The position numbers and the translations under genes were made by a program. A DNA stretch of 28,224 nucleotides. Origin: S139-23 sp047639315 (GTDB lineage Bacteria > Planctomycetota > GCA-002687715 > DRQF01). The stretch lies in the NCBI GenBank assembly GCA_047639315.1, contig JBLINQ010000056.1:1-28224 (forward strand), read 5' to 3'. The notes under the pieces were generated by a model that saw only the letters and a program-made list of their open reading frames with translations, did no database searches and had not been told where the DNA came from. Of this stretch, positions 22,852 to 28,224 are shown piece after piece (the first letter of the stretch is position 1; each line of letters starts with the position of its first letter).

Positions 22852-24677
22852 AAATCCATCAGGCCTTCGATGGCGCTGGCCACCTTGCTGCCCTTGGGGT
22901 TATAGCGCAACTGACGCCGGCAAAGTTCACGGAATAAGCCAGGATCGAGAGTTTGTTGCCCGAGAAGGTGAGCAAGTTGATTGAGGATCTTCATGGCCGT
23001 GGTCTGTTGATCGAGTCTGGTGCAGAGCCGAAGCCCTTCGCGCCATAGCGCTTCTGCCAAGTCGTTCGATCCTACCGCGGCATACTCCAGTCCCAAGAAC
23101 CACCGTGCATCCGGGTCGAGGGGATCCTGATTGCGACCTTTTTCGAAGGCATTATGAGCGCCGATTGGATCGCGCATGCCCAACGCAATTTGGCCTCTTA
23201 AGCTGTGGGTACCAGGCCATGACGGTCTTTCTGCTTCGAGTTGTGTCAGTAGATCATTAGCTGCCTTGAAGTCGCGACTTTGATTCATCGCGTGAGTCAG
23301 AGCAGCGAAGACCAGACGTTGATCAGTTCCTGATGCCTCGATTGATTTGGTGAATAACTCACGAGTTTCTTTCACTCGTTGGTTTTCTGATCGAGTCCGC
23401 AGGGTGATTTGGATTTCCTCAAATCCGCAAGCAAGTGGCCCGTTCGCGCTGGGCAGCGATGTCATGAGGATCTCTTCGTTGTGCCAAGTGAAGGCACGCA
23501 CTCCCGTCAATACCGCCAGCAAGATGGGCAAGATGGCAACATAGCGACGCTTTTCGATGAGCGTCCCGAATTGGCTGAGGAGGAATGCGAATAAGAACGG
23601 CAGCGCGAATGTCGCGGCAAATACGCTTCGCTGCGATGGCAAGTCGCCGTCAAAGAATGGCAGAGTCGGCAGGACTCCGATCAGGAAAAGCCAAGACGCA
23701 AGGAATAGAAATGGCGATTGCTTCCGGCGCCGAACCATGAGGGCAATGAGGCCACCGATTACCGCAAGTCCTAAGATGGCCCATAGCCAACTCTGCATCG
23801 CTTGGTTGCTGTGAAGCGGATCGGGTGTCATAGCCGATGGCACCAAGAGTAGGGCTGGATAGCTCTTGCCGATCACCGCTAATGACATTTGGATTGAACC
23901 AAGAAGGGAATCGGCTTCAAGAAATTTGCCGCTTGCAGCGGGCCAAAGACTGCCGGTTACCAAGATTCCTAAGACCAAAGCGCTCAGGGCCCCCAACATG
24001 AGAGGGCGCGGAATCAGTGCTTTCCAAGAAACGGTCTCCCCGCGTGCCAACAAAGCGGCCGCAGGAAAAAGGCACCAAGTGGCGGCACTCCTCTGGCATA
24101 AGACGGCCAAGAACATGAAGGCAAAACAAACGGCCTTCTGGTTCCTTGAGATATCTTTCTTGAGGCTGAATAGAATCGCCGAGAGTGCAAATACATGAGC
24201 CGAGAGTGGCGCACGACCGGCCAGAGTCGCTACCACTTCAATATGAGTCGGGTGAACTGCGAAGAGTGCCACGGCCCAGGCCGACATTCCCGGTGAGAGG
24301 TTCATACTCTTTAAGAGTTGGTAGAGCAGGGCTGCGATGAGGGCAAGAAGGATGAGGTTCGAAAGACGCGGCAGCAGGGCGCTTTCTTGTTCAGCATCGA
24401 CCTCCATATTGAGGCTAAGAGTACTGATCGGGCGGTAATGTCCGAGAGGATCGCGGGGTGGCGTTGTGCGGCCGAACGTTGCGAAAGACCCGGCGAAGCC
24501 AGACAAAGATGGCTCATTCCAAATCAGTCTCTCGTCCCTCGCAGTCAGAGAACCGAATAACAACGGGATGAATGCCAGAACGACGGCGCCAATGATGATC
24601 GGCGTCGGCCTTGCAACGAAGAATTCCAATATGCTTTTGAGTCGATTCATGGGTCTTGAGTCTACCGAAATGGACAT
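22845..24677 (-). CDS. TMTC/GT-C-like multi-pass membrane protein with C-terminal TPRs
   Basis: The N-terminal 400 residues hold about ten hydrophobic helices, and the last 200 are soluble and TPR-like (for example HSLRGQIALGMRDPIGAHNAF and ARWFLGLEYAAVGSNDLAEA). Motifs in the membrane part resemble TMTC-type GT-C glycosyltransferases: ARDERLIW in the first large loop (47-53), HYRPISTLS (80-88), and FAVHPTHIEVVATLAGR (139-155). GT-C enzymes use a lipid-linked sugar and carry an acidic pair in the first periplasmic loop, so D48/E49 are candidates. A protein O-glycosyltransferase role is an inference from these motifs. The TPRs could bind substrate proteins. The start is ATG 24677, with ATG 24650 as an alternative. 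It is convergent with ridA. Confidence 0.75.
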   Translation of the reverse strand: MSISVDSRPMNRLKSILEFFVARPTPIIIGAVVLAFIPLLFGSLTARDERLIWNEPSLSGFAGSFATFGRTTPPRDPLGHYRPISTLSLNMEVDAEQESALLPRLSNLILLALIAALLYQLLKSMNLSPGMSAWAVALFAVHPTHIEVVATLAGRAPLSAHVFALSAILFSLKKDISRNQKAVCFAFMFLAVLCQRSAATWCLFPAAALLARGETVSWKALIPRPLMLGALSALVLGILVTGSLWPAASGKFLEADSLLGSIQMSLAVIGKSYPALLLVPSAMTPDPLHSNQAMQSWLWAILGLAVIGGLIALMVRRRKQSPFLFLASWLFLIGVLPTLPFFDGDLPSQRSVFAATFALPFLFAFLLSQFGTLIEKRRYVAILPILLAVLTGVRAFTWHNEEILMTSLPSANGPLACGFEEIQITLRTRSENQRVKETRELFTKSIEASGTDQRLVFAALTHAMNQSRDFKAANDLLTQLEAERPSWPGTHSLRGQIALGMRDPIGAHNAFEKGRNQDPLDPDARWFLGLEYAAVGSNDLAEALWREGLRLCTRLDQQTTAMKILNQLAHLLGQQTLDPGLFRELCRRQLRYNPKGSKVASAIEGLMDFE

Positions 24678-24941
24678 ACATTGGGGGAGCGCAAAGAAGA
24701 CTTGAGGAATGCCTAAATTGTCGCAGGTTTCTTCTTTTCGACGAAGCGCTTGGAGGCACCCGCCATTCGGCCCTTGGACGGGACTTCCTGAGATCCAAGT
24801 GCCGGAAATTTAGGATTTTCCGATTTCAGGGTTAATATGTCTGACCATGGCTAATCCAATGAGATTCAGGATTGATGCCCCATGCCCAGTGTGACTATGG
24901 TGACGCGGAACAATCGAAGGCCCCAAGGAACGAGATACAAG

Positions 24942-25985
24942 ATGCCAATCTGTCCCAAATGCGAAACTGACTATCGAGATGGCTTTGAGACCTGCTACGA
25001 GTGCCAAGTGCCCTTGGTGGACAGCATCAAGCGCCCAGAGTCTCTCGATTCGGTTGAAGAGCAATTCGCCGAGGACATGTTCGATCGTGAAGATCCCGGT
25101 ATCCGGTTTTGCTTGAGCTGTTTTGTTGAATTCGCTCCAGAAGCCAAAATCTGCGTGCCCTGTGGTGAAGTGCGACTGCACTCGTCTCCTCAGGATGTTT
25201 ATGACGGGATCTTGGTCCGTAGCCCCCTCGAACCTCACCAGGACGTCGAGCTCGATGAGGCCGTGGAAGGGCTCACGCGAGTATTTGTCACCCATAGCCC
25301 GGCTGACGCTGGTTTTGCTGTGGCGAGCTTGGAAGGTATGGGAGTCGTGGCCCATATTGGCAACGATGCCTTGGATAGTTTCGACGACGAGTCTCGCATC
25401 GGCATCTGGGTCGTGGAAGAAGATGTGGAGGCTTGCCAAATGATCTTGCCTTCAGATCCGAACGAGTGGCGAGATGACGAGATAACGGAGCCCAATGATC
25501 CCTACATCGCTCTGGTGCAAACCGCGAATTCCTACGTCGAAATTGGTCGGCGGAATTATGCGATCTCTTTGTGCACTCAGGCAATCGAGATCGATGGCGA
25601 GCGCCCGGATGCCTTTTTCACCTTGGGTCGAATCGTCGGCACACAAGGGCATGTCGCTCAAGCTCACGAGAGTTTTCGGGCCGCAGTTGAGCGTTCGGCT
25701 CACGGCAATGCAGTGCCGGCCGCTTGGTTTCTTGTGCTCTTCAGTTTTCTGGATGACGATCTGAAAGTCAATTTCAAGAATCCTAAGGCGGATGAGGCTT
25801 TGGTGATTTTGAAGAGCTATTCAGAGAGCCACCCTCGCAACATGGAGGCGCTGCGATTGCTCTTGCAGGCGTGCCACGCCCGGGGAGAGAAGGCGAATGT
25901 CGCGTCCACGCGTGAACGCATCAACAAGATCAATCGGCGGATCCTGGAAATGGATGGGCCGTTCAAGTCGATGCGATTCGACTAA
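24942..25985 (+). CDS. Double zinc-ribbon, DUF2007-like, TPR protein
   Basis: The protein begins with a four-cysteine zinc ribbon, MPICPKCETDYRDGFETC followed by YEC (C4, C7, C18, C21), and a second one with C57, C60, C71 and C74. Residues about 111-170 (TRVFVTHSPADAGFAVASLE, then IGIWVVEEDVEAC) resemble the DUF2007 putative signal-transducing domain. TPR-like helices cover about 188-265 (YVEIGRRNYAISLCTQAIEI and FFTLGRIVGTQGHVAQAHES). No membrane segment is visible, so it is probably cytoplasmic. The function is unknown. I chose ATG 24942 because such proteins usually start directly with MPxCPxC; ATG 24882 is also in frame and would add 20 basic residues. It converges on the cytochrome gene. 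Confidence 0.82.
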   Translation: MPICPKCETDYRDGFETCYECQVPLVDSIKRPESLDSVEEQFAEDMFDREDPGIRFCLSCFVEFAPEAKICVPCGEVRLHSSPQDVYDGILVRSPLEPHQDVELDEAVEGLTRVFVTHSPADAGFAVASLEGMGVVAHIGNDALDSFDDESRIGIWVVEEDVEACQMILPSDPNEWRDDEITEPNDPYIALVQTANSYVEIGRRNYAISLCTQAIEIDGERPDAFFTLGRIVGTQGHVAQAHESFRAAVERSAHGNAVPAAWFLVLFSFLDDDLKVNFKNPKADEALVILKSYSESHPRNMEALRLLLQACHARGEKANVASTRERINKINRRILEMDGPFKSMRFD

Positions 25986-26015
25986 GCCGAATCGCAACGA
26001 CTTGCCGCTGAGTTC

Positions 26016-27044
26016 TTAGCGGCTCTTGATCCAGTCAGAGATGAGCTTGATGCCCTTCATGTCAGGCACAGTAGACAGCTCATCTGGCATTCGGAATTCG
26101 GTCACTGTCCGCATGCGACGAACCAAACGCGAGCGGCGTGGCTTGCCTGGGTAAATGGCACCCGCGGTGATCTGGAACTTCTTGTTCAATTTGATCATGC
26201 CAGTTTCATGCATGGGTGTATCGAACCGAAGGTCGAGAGTGCCACTGCCGTTACCATTAGGAACGTGGCAAACACCACAATTCACATCTAAGTAACTACG
26301 AGCGCGACTGTTCAAGTCGAGTTTCTCGTCCTTGTAGTCGACTTGCATAGGCATGTCTTTGAGTTCTTTGGGCAGACCTTCCAGAATTCCCAAGTTCTTC
26401 AAGTGAACCAGCTGGTTGACCTTCTTGCCCTTGACGTCAATGTCCATGTTGAGTTGGGAAGTCTTGGCGCCCAGGACCAACGCCGATGACTTGTCGTGGC
26501 AGCGGAAGCAGCGCAGGTCTGGTGTGAGTTTCCAAATCTGAGTGCTATGCCCATAGTTGGCATAGAACTGATGGCCATCCCGAAAGCGCGTTGCGTCTTT
26601 CTGATCCGCGTCCCAAGCATAACTGGCAAAAGTTAGCTTCTTGCCATTCTTTTCCATCATGCGGGTCTCTAAGTAGAGACGCTCGCCATCTTCTTCGATG
26701 TAAATGGTGAACATGAAACGCGTGCCCTCAGGGTAATCCCAAGTGCCGTCTTTCTTGAAGCCGATCTTCTTGCCCTTGGGGACCAGAATGAACCTCTCTT
26801 TTTCGCCGCCATCGGTCCAAAGCGGAGCCCGCACTTGATAGGGGACGAGATCTGGCGAGAGTTTCTTCTTTTCGGTCGAGAGATAGAAGCCGGTCTCGGA
26901 CAGCTTGTCGGGCAGATTATCGATCTGCTTTGGCTCTTCCTCATCTTGTTCATCCTGAATCGATGCGATGCCGTTGCTTACGGGGAAGAAGAACAAGCAT
27001 GCCGTGGCTAAGAAGAGAGCCATGGAAAGTGTACGAATGGTCAT
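26016..27044 (-). CDS. Secreted diheme c-type cytochrome, SO2930-like
   Basis: A 342-aa exported protein with an N-terminal signal peptide (MTIRTLSMALFLATACLFFF, then a cleavage region near SNGIAS). Two heme c attachment motifs are present: CFRCH (179-183) and CGVCH (256-260). The conserved N-terminal half contains LSETGFYL, PYQVRAPLWTDGGEKERFI, WDYPEGTRF and ETRMMEKNGKK, which recall the SO2930-type diheme proteins (TIGR03806-like). It is likely periplasmic; the redox partner is unknown. I chose ATG 27044 because it starts a proper signal peptide and has AGGA seven bases upstream; the frame continues open to 27113. The stop overlaps a small hairpin (GCCGCT/AGCGGC, 26004-26023). Confidence 0.85.
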   Translation of the reverse strand: MTIRTLSMALFLATACLFFFPVSNGIASIQDEQDEEEPKQIDNLPDKLSETGFYLSTEKKKLSPDLVPYQVRAPLWTDGGEKERFILVPKGKKIGFKKDGTWDYPEGTRFMFTIYIEEDGERLYLETRMMEKNGKKLTFASYAWDADQKDATRFRDGHQFYANYGHSTQIWKLTPDLRCFRCHDKSSALVLGAKTSQLNMDIDVKGKKVNQLVHLKNLGILEGLPKELKDMPMQVDYKDEKLDLNSRARSYLDVNCGVCHVPNGNGSGTLDLRFDTPMHETGMIKLNKKFQITAGAIYPGKPRRSRLVRRMRTVTEFRMPDELSTVPDMKGIKLISDWIKSR

Positions 27045-27078
27045 TTTGGGATCCTGATTAAGGCATATTTGCAACTGC

Positions 27079-27084
27079 ATCATA
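27079..27084 (-). promoter_or_regulatory. Candidate -10 element for the diheme cytochrome gene
   Basis: On the minus strand TATGAT lies about 35 bases before the ATG. TTTATT is found 16 bases further upstream as a weak -35. Confidence 0.3.
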
Positions 27085-27129
27085 CCGAGGATGCCGATCG
27101 AATAAAGAACCAATGTTTGTTGGAAAATT

Positions 27130-27159
27130 GCCCGAAGAGGTCGTCTTAGGCCTTCGGGC
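27130..27159. repeat. Inverted repeat in the divergent cytochrome/OppA intergenic region
   Basis: GCCCGAAG (27130-27137) and CTTCGGGC (27152-27159) are exact inverted copies separated by 14 bases. They lie 33 bases before the lipoprotein ATG. They could form a leader hairpin in the lipoprotein mRNA or an operator for a dimeric regulator. Confidence 0.6.
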
Positions 27160-27191
27160 GGATTCCAGTCTCGTACCCCAAAACGTCCATA

Positions 27192-28224
27192 ATGCGCGCT
27201 ATGAAAGTAGCTTGGATCATTTTGTTCGCGACAATGCTGGTTTCGTGTGGATTCAGCGGCGACGCTGGACGCAAGTCGCCAGGCGTTTTGGTCGTCAATA
27301 ACATGGCAGATCCATCCTTTCTGGACCCCGGGCTACAGTCCGCAGCAGAGGATCAACGCATCACATTGGCCCTTTTTGAAGGGCTCGTAGTCCCTCACCC
27401 CAAGACCCTGAGGCCGCTGCCAGGAGTGGCGGCGAAGTGGGCGGTGTCCCGTGATGGTCTGACCTACTCATTCGATTTGCGGCCATGCCTATGGAGTGAT
27501 GGGGTCGCAGTCAGTGCCCAAGATTTTCTGTATGCTTGGCGGCGCGCTTTGACACCCCAAGGGTCGGCGGAGCAGCCAACCTTCCAAGATCAGTCCTACT
27601 ACATCTCGGCCCCTTATGTGGATGTGCTCTACGTTATTAAGGGCGCAAAGGATTGGCATCAAGGACGCCTCAAGTCTTTTGAAGACGTTGGAATTCGCGT
27701 TATTGATGACCTTCACCTTGAGGTTGTGCTGGCTCAGCCCACTCCATGGTTCTTAGAGCTCCTGAGTTTTCCGACCTACGCGCCGGTTCCTCGCCATGTG
27801 GTCGAACGTTTTCAGAAACAATGGACCCGCCCCGAGAATCTTGTCGGTAACGGTCCCTTCAACTTGGTGTTGCGCAATCAGGGTGATCTTTTGCGCGTTC
27901 GTCGAAGTGAAACGTATTGGGATCGAGCCAACGTCGGCCTTGAAGGAATCGACTACTTGTCCACGGATCAAGTCGATACCGCCATTGACCAGTTTCTCGC
28001 CGGCGAATCAGACTGGGTGCGGTCGTTCAATCCTAAGAAAGTGCGGGCGTGGCTCGCTGATAAAGAGCTATCCACCTATCTGCGAGCGCCGGAGTTTTTG
28101 GCGACATTCTTCTTCCGGCTCAACATGTCTGACTCCGCGTTTTCAGATCCTCGAGTGCGCCAAGCCCTTTCTCTCGCTATCGATCGCGAGGCCATCACCC
28201 GCTACGTTACGGGGTTGGGCGAAA
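27192..28224 (+). CDS. Peptide/oligopeptide-binding lipoprotein (OppA family), 3'-truncated
   Basis: The frame is open to the window end, so only the first 344 codons are seen. The N-terminus is a lipoprotein signal with the lipobox LVSC (C19), so the mature protein is lipid-anchored. The solute-binding family 5 pattern follows: ADPSFLDPGLQSAAEDQRI, LFEGLVVPHP, WAVSRDGLTYSFDLRP, WSDGVAVSAQDFLYAWRRAL, VGNGPFNLVL and SDPRVRQALSLAIDREAI. Such proteins deliver peptides or other solutes to an ABC permease, here probably encoded downstream. The start is ATG 27192; ATG 27201 is in frame and keeps the lipobox. No clear ribosome binding site is present. It is divergent from the cytochrome gene. Confidence 0.92.
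   Translation, partial: MRAMKVAWIILFATMLVSCGFSGDAGRKSPGVLVVNNMADPSFLDPGLQSAAEDQRITLALFEGLVVPHPKTLRPLPGVAAKWAVSRDGLTYSFDLRPCLWSDGVAVSAQDFLYAWRRALTPQGSAEQPTFQDQSYYISAPYVDVLYVIKGAKDWHQGRLKSFEDVGIRVIDDLHLEVVLAQPTPWFLELLSFPTYAPVPRHVVERFQKQWTRPENLVGNGPFNLVLRNQGDLLRVRRSETYWDRANVGLEGIDYLSTDQVDTAIDQFLAGESDWVRSFNPKKVRAWLADKELSTYLRAPEFLATFFFRLNMSDSAFSDPRVRQALSLAIDREAITRYVTGLGE

Noticed and set aside
26004..26023. GCCGCT/AGCGGC hairpin between the convergent zinc-ribbon and cytochrome genes as a terminator
   Set aside because: The stem is only six base pairs with an eight-base loop and no T run on either strand, so it is too weak to call.
1..28224. CRISPR arrays, tRNA/rRNA genes, insertion sequences or prophage genes
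   Set aside because: I saw no spaced direct repeats, no tRNA-like TPsiC or acceptor pattern in the gaps, and no transposase, integrase or phage proteins. The accessory-island idea was dropped.

Overview
The window looks like a piece of a Gram-negative chromosome of moderate GC content. It holds ordinary housekeeping genes, and I see no mobile element, CRISPR array, tRNA or rRNA. MurE carries the DNPR motif of meso-diaminopimelate ligases. A serine/threonine kinase fused to a formylglycine-enzyme-like (FGE) domain, a diheme cytochrome of the SO2930 type, a DUF2007-type zinc-ribbon/TPR protein and a large membrane protein with a glutamine-amidotransferase-like (GATase-like) domain together suggest a Planctomycetota/PVC-like or related deep-branching lineage. 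That placement is inference, since no rRNA is present.

Layout. Positions 3-9675 (+) are a rearranged division and cell wall (dcw) cluster: the 3' end of ftsI, a 50-codon ORF overlapping its stop, murE, murF, ftsW, a membrane-anchored LysM protein, murC, murB, an 80-aa unknown protein and a divergent ftsQ. mraY, murD and murG are missing from their usual places, and no ftsA or ftsZ follows ftsQ. Next come a 753-aa multi-pass membrane protein (9728-11989) and the ribosomal pair rplM-rpsI (12218-13070), which has a good promoter and a clear intrinsic terminator.

From 13185 onward the strands alternate in short units: comEC (-), with a degenerate metallo-beta-lactamase-like tail; the STPK-FGE fusion (+); metG followed by an NtrY-like histidine kinase (-), separated by one base; coaD-ridA (+), overlapping; a TMTC-like membrane/TPR protein (-); the zinc-ribbon/DUF2007/TPR protein (+); the diheme cytochrome (-); and a 5'-complete but 3'-truncated peptide-binding lipoprotein of the OppA family (+) that runs off the window.

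The first 9.7 kb act together. MurC, MurE, MurF and MurB build the UDP-MurNAc-pentapeptide, FtsW and FtsI polymerise and crosslink it at the septum, FtsQ belongs to the divisome, and the LysM protein probably binds the wall. Overlapping start/stop codons (ftsI/sORF, murE/murF, murF/ftsW, murC/murB) point to translational coupling. No gap between genes exceeds 300 bases; the largest (5631-5868, 8507-8769, 11990-12217, 15201-15438, 24678-24941) hold only the promoter-like or repeat elements listed below.

I do not see a clear-cut novel defence or mobile system. The best leads are the 50-aa and 80-aa small proteins of the dcw cluster, the G10 tract at the murF/ftsW junction, the 753-aa protein after ftsQ, and the unusual domain states of ComEC and the STPK-FGE protein.
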